A stretch of DNA of 64,000 bases, from assembly GCF_017355185.1 (NCBI RefSeq), contig NZ_JADILJ010000008.1, positions 1 through 64,000 on the forward strand, written 5' to 3'. This document shows positions 1 through 7,960 of this stretch, piece by piece. The notes beneath the pieces are model-generated. The model was not told the origin of the DNA. It made no database searches and worked only from the letters and a program-made list of their open reading frames with translations. The translations under genes were made by a program, and so were the position numbers. Within the stretch, counting starts at the first letter, position 1, and every line of letters begins with the position of its first letter. This DNA comes from Rathayibacter sp. SD072 (GTDB taxonomy: Bacteria; Actinomycetota; Actinomycetes; Actinomycetales; Microbacteriaceae).

Positions 1-1
1 G

Positions 2-1321
2 CGCCGGGGCCTCCTGCGCCTCGGAGCAGCCGCCGGCGGATCGGCCGCCCTCGCGTCCCTCCTCGCCGCCTGCTCGACCCAGGGCCCGCAGGCCGCCCTC
101 GAGTCCGGCGCCGTCGACCTCTCGTTCTGGACGCACGACGACGGCTACGTCTCGTTCTTCACGGAGGCGCTCCCCCTCGCCGCGCAGCGCGGCGCGTTCG
201 AGTACTCGCTCGACGTCACCAAGATCGGCGCGACCGACATCGTGACCAAGCTGATCGCTCAGGCCGTCGCCGGCACCGGCACTCCGGACGTCGTCGGCCT
301 CGAGGTCGCGAACTTCGCCCGCACGCTGCGCGGCTCCATCGCTCCCGAGCTGCTCGTCGATCTGACCGAGGCGACCGCGCCCTACCGCGACGACCTGATC
401 GCCGCGCGGGTCGACGCGTTCAGCAAGGACGGCAGCCTCTACGCGCTCGACTCCGACACCCCGCTGGCCGTCTACTACTACCGCGCCGACGAGTTCGAGC
501 GCCTGGGGGTGCCCGTCGACGTCGAGACCTGGGAGGAGTTCGCCCGGGTCGGCGGCGAGATCAGCGCCCGCGAGGGCGTCTCGTTCGGTGCACTCTCGGT
601 CGGCAGCGACCTGCCGCAGGTCGTGCAGGGCTACCAGCTGCTGCTGATGCAGCGCGGCGGGCAGCTCTTCGACCGCGACGGCCGGCTCGACCTCGAGACC
701 CCCGAGGCGGAGGAGGCGCTGCGATTCGCGGTCGACGGCCTCGCCTCCGGGTTCCTCACGACCGTCGCCGACTACTACGGCCCGAGCATGCAGAGCGGGC
801 TCAAGGACGGCACGATCCTCGGCGTCGACATGCCCACCTGGTACTCGAGCTACGGCATCAAGCCCAACGTGCCCGAGCAGGCGGGGCTCTGGCGCGTGAA
901 GGCGCTGCCGCGCTTCGCGAACGGAGGCGGCCGCACGGCCGTCGGAGGCGGCACCGGCTTCGCGGCGGTCACCGGCAAGGCGAACAGCGACGCGGCGGTC
1001 GAGCTGATCCTCGCGGCGTACCTCGACCCGGCGCAGCAGGTGAAGCGCTACCGCGATCTCGGCTACCTCCCGACCCTCCGCTCGGTCTTCGACGACCCGG
1101 AGCTGGCCGTGATCACCGACGAGTACTTCGGCGGCCAGGCGCTGTTCGACGTCTACGGCGAGATCATCGACGAGGTCCCGTCGCTGTACCAGAGCCAGGA
1201 CCAGCAGATCCTCACGACCGTGCTGTCGGGCTACCTCCTCCAGGCCTACAAGGGCACCCTCTCCCCGGCGCAGGCGCTCCGCGCGACAGCCGAGGACTTC
1301 CGCGGCCAGGCCCGCAGCTAA
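2..1321 (+). CDS. Sugar ABC transporter substrate-binding lipoprotein (5' partial)
   Basis: This is an extracellular solute-binding protein of the sugar (family 1) type, which captures a carbohydrate for the two permeases that follow. The open frame runs from the window edge, so the start codon lies outside. The visible N-terminus starts with two arginines (RRGLLRLG), then a hydrophobic stretch and the lipobox LLAAC. This fits a Tat-type lipoprotein signal with Cys about 24 residues in. The GTG at 242 is internal, because the signal peptide and the motif FWTHDDG lie upstream in the same frame. The stop is 6 nt before the first permease gene. The GH42 gene at the end of the operon suggests a galactoside or similar oligosaccharide substrate (inference). 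No ATPase gene is present here, so a shared ATPase such as MsmK is probably used. Confidence 0.9.
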   Translation, partial: RRGLLRLGAAAGGSAALASLLAACSTQGPQAALESGAVDLSFWTHDDGYVSFFTEALPLAAQRGAFEYSLDVTKIGATDIVTKLIAQAVAGTGTPDVVGLEVANFARTLRGSIAPELLVDLTEATAPYRDDLIAARVDAFSKDGSLYALDSDTPLAVYYYRADEFERLGVPVDVETWEEFARVGGEISAREGVSFGALSVGSDLPQVVQGYQLLLMQRGGQLFDRDGRLDLETPEAEEALRFAVDGLASGFLTTVADYYGPSMQSGLKDGTILGVDMPTWYSSYGIKPNVPEQAGLWRVKALPRFANGGGRTAVGGGTGFAAVTGKANSDAAVELILAAYLDPAQQVKRYRDLGYLPTLRSVFDDPELAVITDEYFGGQALFDVYGEIIDEVPSLYQSQDQQILTTVLSGYLLQAYKGTLSPAQALRATAEDFRGQARS

Positions 1322-1327
1322 GGATCG

Positions 1328-2296
1328 ATGATGTCGACTCTCACCACGGCCGGGGCGCCCGCCTCCGCCCAGGACGGCCGCGGCGGCTCCCCGCTCGAGG
1401 CGCGCGGATCGAAGCGCAAGCGCCTGAACACGACGGGCGGGAACGCTCCGTACGTCTTCATCGCGCCGTTCTACGTGCTCTACGCACTGTTCATGATCGT
1501 GCCGGTCGGCGCGGCGATCTGGCTCAGCCTCACCGAGTGGGTGGGCCTGGGATCGCCGGAGTTCATCGGGCTGGGCAACTACGCCGACCTGCTCGGCGAC
1601 ACCAGCTTCGGCGTCGCCCTCGTCAACACGCTGATCTACACGCTCATCGCGGTGTTCGTGATCGTGCCGTGCTCGCTGATGATCGCGCAGGGCCTGAACG
1701 CCCGCGGGCTCAAGGCGCGCGACCTGTTCCGGCTCACCTTCTTCATCCCGATGGTGCTCTCGCCGATCGTGATCGCGCTGATCTACAGCCTGATCTTCGA
1801 CCGCAGCTACGGACTGCTGAACTCGCTCCTGCGGGCCCTCTTCGGCCTGGGCGACATCGACTGGCTCGGCGACCCCTCGCTCGCGAAGGTCGCGATCGGC
1901 TTCGTGCTGCTCTGGCGCACGGTCGGCTACCTCACGATCTTCTTCCTCGCCGCTCTGCAGGCGGTGCCGAAGGAGCTGTACGAGGCCGCCGAGCTGGACG
2001 GCGCCGGAGTCCTCGCCAAGTTCCGCACCGTCACCCTGCCCGCGATCCGACCGGTGACGGCGTTCGTCGTCGTCACCTCGTTCATCAGCGCGGCCCAGCT
2101 CTTCGACGAGCCGTACCTGCTGACCCGAGGCGGACCCGGAGAGGCGACGCTCTCGGTCTCGATGTTCATCTACCGCGCCGCATTCGAGCGCCAGCAGTTC
2201 GGCTACGCCGCCGCTGCCGGAGTCGTGCTCTTCGTGCTCGTCTTCGCCGTCAGCCAGATCCTCAATCGCGCCCTCGCCATCGGGAGAACCTCATGA
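1328..2296 (+). CDS. Sugar ABC transporter permease, MalF/UgpA type
   Basis: This inner-membrane subunit of a carbohydrate ABC importer is 322 aa, normal for the family. The first 45 residues are a polar cytoplasmic tail and about six membrane segments follow. The EAA loop that docks the ATPase is visible near the C-terminal third (ELYEAAELDGAG then FRTVTLPAIRP). The start is ATG at 1328, or the ATG directly after it at 1331; GGAT lies just upstream. Its TGA overlaps the next permease start in an ATGA, so translation is probably coupled. It works with the lipoprotein before it and the permease after it. Confidence 0.93.
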   Translation: MMSTLTTAGAPASAQDGRGGSPLEARGSKRKRLNTTGGNAPYVFIAPFYVLYALFMIVPVGAAIWLSLTEWVGLGSPEFIGLGNYADLLGDTSFGVALVNTLIYTLIAVFVIVPCSLMIAQGLNARGLKARDLFRLTFFIPMVLSPIVIALIYSLIFDRSYGLLNSLLRALFGLGDIDWLGDPSLAKVAIGFVLLWRTVGYLTIFFLAALQAVPKELYEAAELDGAGVLAKFRTVTLPAIRPVTAFVVVTSFISAAQLFDEPYLLTRGGPGEATLSVSMFIYRAAFERQQFGYAAAAGVVLFVLVFAVSQILNRALAIGRTS

Positions 2297-3189
2297 CCGC
2301 CACCACGGGAATCGTCACCGCCCGCTCCGGACGCACCCCCGGTCCTCGGCAGCGGAAGGCGTCCGGCGGCGAGCGCGCCCGCCGCGGGCTGCTCTACGTC
2401 ACCCTCTCGGCACTGCTGCTGGTGTTCGTCCTGCCCCTGGTCTGGGCGCTCAGCGGCTCGTTCAAGGACCGCGGTGACATCTTCTCGACGCCGCCGTCGC
2501 TCCTCCCGAACCCCGCGACAACCGAGAACTACACGAATCTGCTCACCACCCAGCCGTTCTGGAACTGGTTCGGGATGAGCATCGGCACCTCGCTGATCGC
2601 GACCGCCGTCTCGGTGTTCGTCTGCGCGATGGCCGGCTACGGCTTCGCGAAGTTCGCCTTCCGCGGCAAGCGGGTGCTGTTCACGATCATGTTCTCGTCG
2701 CTGTCGGTGCCGTTCGTCGTGATCCTCGTGCCGCTGTTCATCCTGGTCGTGAAGGCGGGACTCTCGAACCCGTGGTTCGCGCTGATCGTGCCCTGGGTGG
2801 CTCCCGCGTTCGGGATCTTCATGATGCAGCAGTTCATCGTGCAGTCGATCCCGGACGAGATCATCGAGGCGGCCCGCATCGACGGCAACTCGGAGTTCGG
2901 GATCTTCTGGCGGGTGGTGCTGCCGCTGCTGCGCCCCTCGCTCGGCGCGCTGGGAGTCTGGGGGTTCCTGCAGAGCTACAACAGCTTCCTCTGGCCGCTC
3001 GTGCTGCTCTCGGACTCGTCGCAGTACACGATCCCGCTGGGGCTCAACATCCTCTTCGCCTCCGAGAACCGCTCGTACGATCTCGTCCTCGCCGGCGCGG
3101 TGCTGGCCTCGGTACCGACCATCCTGGTCTTCTTCCTCCTGCGCAGGCAGCTGCTCGACGGTCTGACCGCGGGCGCCGTCAAGGGCTGA
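2293..3189 (+). CDS. Sugar ABC transporter permease, MalG/UgpE type
   Basis: The second permease subunit of the importer is 298 aa with about six membrane segments and a polar N-terminal tail of some 35 residues. The EAA loop is clear (EIIEAARIDGNS then FWRVVLPLLRP). The start is the ATG at 2293, inside the ATGA overlap with the upstream permease. The same frame stays open further upstream, but that stretch is a shadow of the other permease. A GH42 enzyme gene follows after 33 nt, so the imported sugar is probably cleaved in the cytoplasm. Confidence 0.93.
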   Translation: MTATTGIVTARSGRTPGPRQRKASGGERARRGLLYVTLSALLLVFVLPLVWALSGSFKDRGDIFSTPPSLLPNPATTENYTNLLTTQPFWNWFGMSIGTSLIATAVSVFVCAMAGYGFAKFAFRGKRVLFTIMFSSLSVPFVVILVPLFILVVKAGLSNPWFALIVPWVAPAFGIFMMQQFIVQSIPDEIIEAARIDGNSEFGIFWRVVLPLLRPSLGALGVWGFLQSYNSFLWPLVLLSDSSQYTIPLGLNILFASENRSYDLVLAGAVLASVPTILVFFLLRRQLLDGLTAGAVKG

Positions 3190-3222
3190 CGCCCACCACC
3201 TCCCCACCACTGAAAGGCGACC

Positions 3223-5373
3223 ATGCAGCACCTCACCGATCGCATCCTGTTCGGCGCGGCCTACTACCACGAGTACCAGCCCACCTCGCGGCTCGGCAGC
3301 CGCGACCTGGCCGAGGACCTCCGGCTCATGAAGGCCGCCGGGTTCACCGTGATCCGCGTGGGCGAGTCCGTCTGGTCGACCTGGGAGCCCGAGAACGGCG
3401 TCTTCGACCTCGACTGGCTGCAGCCGGTGCTCGACGGGGCGCACGAGCACGGCATCTCGGTCGTGCTGGGCACGCCGACCTACGCGGTGCCGATGTGGCT
3501 CGCGCGGCTGTACCCCGAGATCAACGCGCACCGCGCGACCGGGCAGCCGATCGGCTGGGGCGCCCGCCAGGAGATCGACTACACGCACCCCGCGTTCCTC
3601 TTCCACGCCGAGCGCGTGATCCGCCGCATCGTCGAGCGCTACGCCGCGCACCCCGCGGTCATCGGTTTCCAGGTCGACAACGAGCCGGGCAACGAGATCT
3701 TCCACAACCGGCAGGTCTTCGAGCGCTTCGTCGACCACCTGCGCGCCACGTACGGCACGGTCGAGGCGCTCAACGACGAATGGGGGCTGACCTACTGGTC
3801 GCACCGGCTCTCGACCTGGTCCGACCTGTGGACCCCGGATGCGAACGCGCAGCCGCAGTACGACCTCGCGTGGCGCCGCTTCCAGGCCGCGCTGACGACG
3901 GACTTCATCGGCTGGCAGGCCGACCTGGTGCGCGGCATCACCGAGCGGATCGGGCGCGACGACCAGTTCGTCACCACCTGCATCTCGTACGAGCGGACGA
4001 CCGTGCAGGACGAGGAGCTGGTGCGCCGCCTCGACGTGACCGCCGGCAACCCGTACTACCGGATGCAGGACGGCCTCGAACTGCCTGACGCGCGTCCGTT
4101 CGACCAGCACTGGACCACCTCCGGCACCTGGGCGCTCTACGCGACCGCCGACCGGATGTACGGCTCGAAGCAGGCGCCGTTCCTCGTCACCGAGACCGAC
4201 GCGCAGGCGATCGGCATGTCGTGGTCGAACGAGCCCGCCTACGACGGCCAGTGGCGCCAGGCGGCCTGGGCGCTGGTCTCGCGCGGCGCGACGATGATCG
4301 AGTACTGGCACTGGCACACGCTCCACCACGGCGCGGAGACGTACTGGGGCGGGGTGCTGCCGCACTCGCAGGAGCCCGGCCGCGCCTACGAGCAGATCGC
4401 CGCGCTGGGCGCCGACTTCGCCGCGGCGGGCGACCGGGTGACCGAGCTGGTGCCCGACTCCGACGTCGCGATCCTGTTCTCGAACGAGAGCAAGTGGGCG
4501 CTGGAGGAGCACCCCGCCTTCAGCGACTCCGCCCTCGGTGCCGACGCGGCGAGCGGCATGCCGGTGCCGGACCGCCGAAGCTTCCAGACGGCCCGCGACG
4601 CCTTCGCGCGCGGTGCCTTCGACGCGGGGCTGCAGGCCTCGACCGTGCACCCGTCGCAGCTGACCGCCGTGTCGGCCGCAGAGTACGCGGCCGCGCATCC
4701 GGTCCTCGTCGCCGCGGCGTTCACGATCGCGGACGACGCGCAGCTGCAGTGGCTCGAGGCCTACGCGGCAGCGGGCGGCCACCTCGTCGTGGGCGTCCGC
4801 ACCGGCTACGAGGACGAGGAGGGCCGGGCCCGCCTGCAGCGCAAGCCCGCGTTCCTCGACGCGGCCGCCGGCGTGCACTACGACGAGTTCGCGAACCTCG
4901 CGGTGCCCCTGCCGGTGGAGGCGGAGTCGGGCTTCCCGCTGCCCGACGGCGCCCGCGCGACGGTCTGGGCCGACGGGGTGCAGGTCGACGACGCGACCGT
5001 GCTCGTGCGCTACCGGCACCCGCACTACGGGCGCTTCGCGGCGGTCACGACCCGCTCGCACGGAGCCGGACGCGTGACCTACGTGGGCACGGTGCCCGAC
5101 CTCGCGCTCGCGAAGGCGCTGATGGAGTGGGCGGTGTCGGAGTCGTCCGCGGCGACGACCCCGTGGCGTGCGGCCTCGCCGACGCAGACCGTGACGAGCG
5201 CGACCAACCGGCACGGCGAGCGCGTGCGCTTCGTGCACAACTGGTCGTGGGAGCCGTCGACGTTCGCGCTGCCCGAGGCGGTCGAGGACGTGCTCTCGGG
5301 TGAGGCGTCTGCGGCCGGGGACGTGCTGGAGCTCGGACCCTGGGACGTGCGGGTGCTGGTCTCGCGCGACTGA
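3223..5373 (+). CDS. Glycoside hydrolase family 42 beta-galactosidase
   Basis: This 716-residue GH42 enzyme is expected to hydrolyse terminal beta-D-galactosides by a retaining mechanism. It has no signal peptide, so it is cytoplasmic and acts on what the upstream ABC importer brings in. The N-terminal TIM barrel begins FGAAYYHEYQP. The presumed acid/base Glu is in QVDNEPGNE (about residue 154) and the presumed nucleophile is in FLVTETDAQ (about residue 324). A beta-galactosidase trimerisation domain follows (about 400-640), then the small C-terminal beta domain. Length is typical. GAAAGGCGACC precedes the ATG and supports the start. The specific substrate cannot be read from sequence. Confidence 0.93.
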   Translation: MQHLTDRILFGAAYYHEYQPTSRLGSRDLAEDLRLMKAAGFTVIRVGESVWSTWEPENGVFDLDWLQPVLDGAHEHGISVVLGTPTYAVPMWLARLYPEINAHRATGQPIGWGARQEIDYTHPAFLFHAERVIRRIVERYAAHPAVIGFQVDNEPGNEIFHNRQVFERFVDHLRATYGTVEALNDEWGLTYWSHRLSTWSDLWTPDANAQPQYDLAWRRFQAALTTDFIGWQADLVRGITERIGRDDQFVTTCISYERTTVQDEELVRRLDVTAGNPYYRMQDGLELPDARPFDQHWTTSGTWALYATADRMYGSKQAPFLVTETDAQAIGMSWSNEPAYDGQWRQAAWALVSRGATMIEYWHWHTLHHGAETYWGGVLPHSQEPGRAYEQIAALGADFAAAGDRVTELVPDSDVAILFSNESKWALEEHPAFSDSALGADAASGMPVPDRRSFQTARDAFARGAFDAGLQASTVHPSQLTAVSAAEYAAAHPVLVAAAFTIADDAQLQWLEAYAAAGGHLVVGVRTGYEDEEGRARLQRKPAFLDAAAGVHYDEFANLAVPLPVEAESGFPLPDGARATVWADGVQVDDATVLVRYRHPHYGRFAAVTTRSHGAGRVTYVGTVPDLALAKALMEWAVSESSAATTPWRAASPTQTVTSATNRHGERVRFVHNWSWEPSTFALPEAVEDVLSGEASAAGDVLELGPWDVRVLVSRD

Positions 5374-6051
5374 CGGTCTCTGCGAGGTCCGCTCGCGGTC
5401 GTCTCGAGCGGTGGAACCCCCTCGCGTCTCGGTGGTGAGGGAGGAGTCGGCTGCCCGCAGCCGATCCGATCACCGCACACACGACGTGACTTCTCCTGAG
5501 AGACCCCCGCGCCCTCGCTGGTCGAGTAGCGGCCGCAGGCCGCGTATCGAGACCCCGTGCCCGGGTGGTGCAGATCTCGATACGGCCGCTGCGCGGCCTA
5601 CTCGATCAGCGGGGCCGGGGGAGTCGCTCGTCCCGCGAGTCGACGCGAGCCGGGCCTGGCGCATGCGTCGGACCCCGCTTCGCGGCGACCGGGGGTCCCG
5701 GCATGCCGCGACTGGACCCGCGTCGGGGCCTGCACCCACGGCGGACCCCGCTTCGCGGCCACTCGATGCACCCTGGCGCCCTCGCGGGTCGAGTATCAAC
5801 GGCGAAGCCACTCCGCGTCTCGGTGGCGGAACGCCCACTGGTCGACTAGTCCCGCGGGGGGGCGTATCGAGACCGGCCGCAGCCAGCAGATCGCGCCTCC
5901 GACCGGGCCTTCTGGTAGTGGTGGATCTCGATGCGCCCGCAAGGCGGGCTACTCGATCAGCACGGTGGAGGGGGCCGTACGAGGGAGGCGGCTTCTCCAG
6001 GAGAGCGCATCTCGCAGGGCGCGTCAGCAGTCGGGATGGAGCTCGGGCGCG
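5374..6051. repeat. Repeat-filled intergenic region with REP-like palindromes
   Basis: No credible gene is seen between the GH42 gene and the convergent response regulator. The region holds at least four copies of one palindromic element in alternating orientation: 5518-5554, 5572-5609, 5838-5874 and 5922-5960. One end reads CTGGTCGAGTAG and the other CGTATCGAGACC, with a variable GC-rich centre. Degenerate pieces lie around 5781-5825. A short hairpin motif GACCCCGCTTCGCGGC is repeated near 5671 and 5744. Other copies of the palindrome occur near 33.2 kb and 63.2 kb. The convergent flanking genes make termination or mRNA-end protection plausible roles. Confidence 0.8.
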
Positions 6052-6699
6052 TCAGAGCAGGCGCCGCGCCGACGCCCAGGCCGTGAGCTCGTACCGCGAC
6101 GAGAGCTGGAGCTTCCGCAGTACCGCGGACACGTGGGACTCGACGGTCTTGACCGAGATGAAGAGCTCGGCGGCCGCCTCCTTGTAGGCGTAGCCGCGGG
6201 CGATCAGGCGCATCACCTCGCGCTCGCGGGCCGAGAGCCGGTCGAGCTCGTCGACCGACTCGGCCTGCTCGCCCGCGAGAGCGCCGAACGCATCGAGGAC
6301 GAACCCGGCGAGACGCGGGGAGAACACGGCGTCGCCGCCCGCGACCGCCTCGACCGCGCGGCTCACCTCGGCGCCGGAGCTCGTCTTGGTGATGTAGCCG
6401 CGGGCCCCCGCGCGGATCACGCCCACCACGTCCTCGGCCGCGTCCGAGACGCTGAGCGCGAGGAACCGCACCGAGTCGAGGAGCGCGGCGCTGCGCCGGA
6501 GGACCTCGGCGCCGCCCCCGCCCGCACCGCCCGGCAGGTGCACGTCGAGCAGCACCACCTCGGGCCGCGTCTCGGCGACCAGGCGCACGGCCGAGTCGAC
6601 GTCGGCCGCCTCGCCGACGACCTCGAGATCCGGCGCCAGATCGGCGCGCAGCCCCGACCGGAAGATGGAGTGGTCGTCGACCAGCACGACGCGCGTCAC
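6052..6699 (-). CDS. LuxR-family (NarL-type) response regulator
   Basis: This 215-aa response regulator has an N-terminal receiver domain with the acidic pair VLVDDHS and phospho-acceptor Asp in VVLLDVHLPG (about residue 55). A C-terminal LuxR helix-turn-helix begins LSAREREVMRLIARG. The start is a GTG that overlaps the TGA of the upstream kinase gene (GTGA), so the two proteins are co-translated. The cognate sensor is the PspC-domain kinase directly upstream. Likely targets include the divergent PspC-protein operon at 7961, by analogy with similar actinobacterial loci (inference). Confidence 0.92.
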   Translation of the reverse strand: MTRVVLVDDHSIFRSGLRADLAPDLEVVGEAADVDSAVRLVAETRPEVVLLDVHLPGGAGGGGAEVLRRSAALLDSVRFLALSVSDAAEDVVGVIRAGARGYITKTSSGAEVSRAVEAVAGGDAVFSPRLAGFVLDAFGALAGEQAESVDELDRLSAREREVMRLIARGYAYKEAAAELFISVKTVESHVSAVLRKLQLSSRYELTAWASARRLL

Positions 6700-7856
6700 G
6701 ACGCGGCCCCCAGCCGCAGGTGCACCTCGGTGCCCGAGCCGCCGACCCCCGGGCGCACGACGGCGCTGCCGCCGGCGCGGGTCATCCGGCCGATGATCGA
6801 CTCGCGGATGCCGAGCCGGTCGCCGGGCAGCGCGCCCAGATCGACGCCCGGGCCCCGGTCGCGCACGAAGACGTCGACGCCGTCGACGGCCGACTCGACG
6901 TAGACCGAGATCTCGCCGCCCGCGTGGCGTGCCGCGTTGAGCACGGCCTCGCGGGTCGCGGCGAGCAGCGGAGCGGCGCCCGGCACCGAGACCCCGACCG
7001 CCACGACCTCGATGGTGGCGGGGTAGTCGAGCTCGACGGCGGACGCGATGGCGCGGATCTCGGCGGCGAGATCGTTGGCGACCGGCACGTCGCGCTCGAA
7101 CAGCCAGTCGCGCAGCTCGCGCTCCTGGGCGCGGGCGATGCGGGCGACCTCGCTCGAGGCTCCGGCGCGGTTCTGGATGAGGGCGAGGGTCTGCAGCACG
7201 GAGTCGTGCAGGTGCGCGGCGATCTCGGCGCGCTGCTCCTCGCGCACCCGGGCCGCCCGCTCGCCCATCAGCTCGGTCCAGAGCCGGACGACGCCCGGTG
7301 CGGCGAGGACGCCCGCGACGGCGATCAGCAGGCCCACCGCGAGGACCGCGTTGACGGCGCTCGGCCGGGCGACGAGCACCGCGACTCCGGCGACGAGCAG
7401 GGCGGCGCAGGAGGCGAGGCGCACCTGCAGCGAGGCGCGGGCCGTCGCGGACGGATCGTCGCGGCCCGGCCCGAGCGCCCAGGCGACCGCCGATCCGGCG
7501 AGCGCCGCGACCGCCGCCAGCGCGCGCGTCACCGCGACGTCGTCGCGCGCCTCGAGCGCGAGGAGCACGGCTCCGGCCGCCACGACGGCGGCGACCGACA
7601 GCAGCCCGGCGACGGGGACGACGCGGCGGACGGCCCGGTCGGACTCGCCCTCGGACGGGGCGAGCGGCACGAGGGCCCACAGCCACAGGTAGAGGAGCAC
7701 GCCGCCCCCGCCCAGCAGAGCGGCGACGATCGTGAAGAACCGGGTGGAGGAGAGGGTCCAGCCGAGGTGCTCGGCGAGCGCGGCGCAGACACCGCCGAGG
7801 ACGACCCTCCTGGGGCGTCGCAACGGCGGTCTGACCGCGGTGCTCGAGATGCTCAC
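6696..7856 (-). CDS. PspC-domain sensor histidine kinase
   Basis: This membrane sensor kinase of the HisKA_3 type is about 386 aa. An N-terminal PspC domain (RRVVLGGVCAALAEHLG, about residues 16-66) is followed by several hydrophobic segments. The dimerisation/phospho-acceptor helix has HLHDSVLQTLALIQ with the His at about residue 217. The HATPase domain shows REAVLNAARHAGG and RDRGPGVDLG. A TTG at 7868 in frame would add four residues. I prefer GTG at 7856 because TTGGAT lies exactly 6 nt upstream and could be the -10 element of a leaderless transcript. The gene is GTGA-coupled to the response regulator and divergent from another PspC-domain gene. An envelope-stress role is inferred. Confidence 0.88.
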   Translation of the reverse strand: MSISSTAVRPPLRRPRRVVLGGVCAALAEHLGWTLSSTRFFTIVAALLGGGGVLLYLWLWALVPLAPSEGESDRAVRRVVPVAGLLSVAAVVAAGAVLLALEARDDVAVTRALAAVAALAGSAVAWALGPGRDDPSATARASLQVRLASCAALLVAGVAVLVARPSAVNAVLAVGLLIAVAGVLAAPGVVRLWTELMGERAARVREEQRAEIAAHLHDSVLQTLALIQNRAGASSEVARIARAQERELRDWLFERDVPVANDLAAEIRAIASAVELDYPATIEVVAVGVSVPGAAPLLAATREAVLNAARHAGGEISVYVESAVDGVDVFVRDRGPGVDLGALPGDRLGIRESIIGRMTRAGGSAVVRPGVGGSGTEVHLRLGAAS

Positions 7857-7960
7857 ACGTGCATCCAAACAGGTCGTCGGGGTCGCCGGGGAGGAAACGA
7901 GGGTCGAGTCAGGGGTTCCCCCGATGGTCGCCGCCTGGGGAGGAGCGGGACACTCTCACC

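Noticed and set aside
2203-5238. Open frame of about 1000 codons on the minus strand opposite the permease and GH42 genes
   Set aside because: Arg/Gly/Val-rich translation without any domain, fully antisense to well-recognised genes; a typical shadow of GC-rich third positions.
5518-5960. CRISPR-like array
   Set aside because: Repeats alternate orientation, spacing is irregular (about 20-230 bp) and no cas genes are in the window; fits REP-like elements instead.
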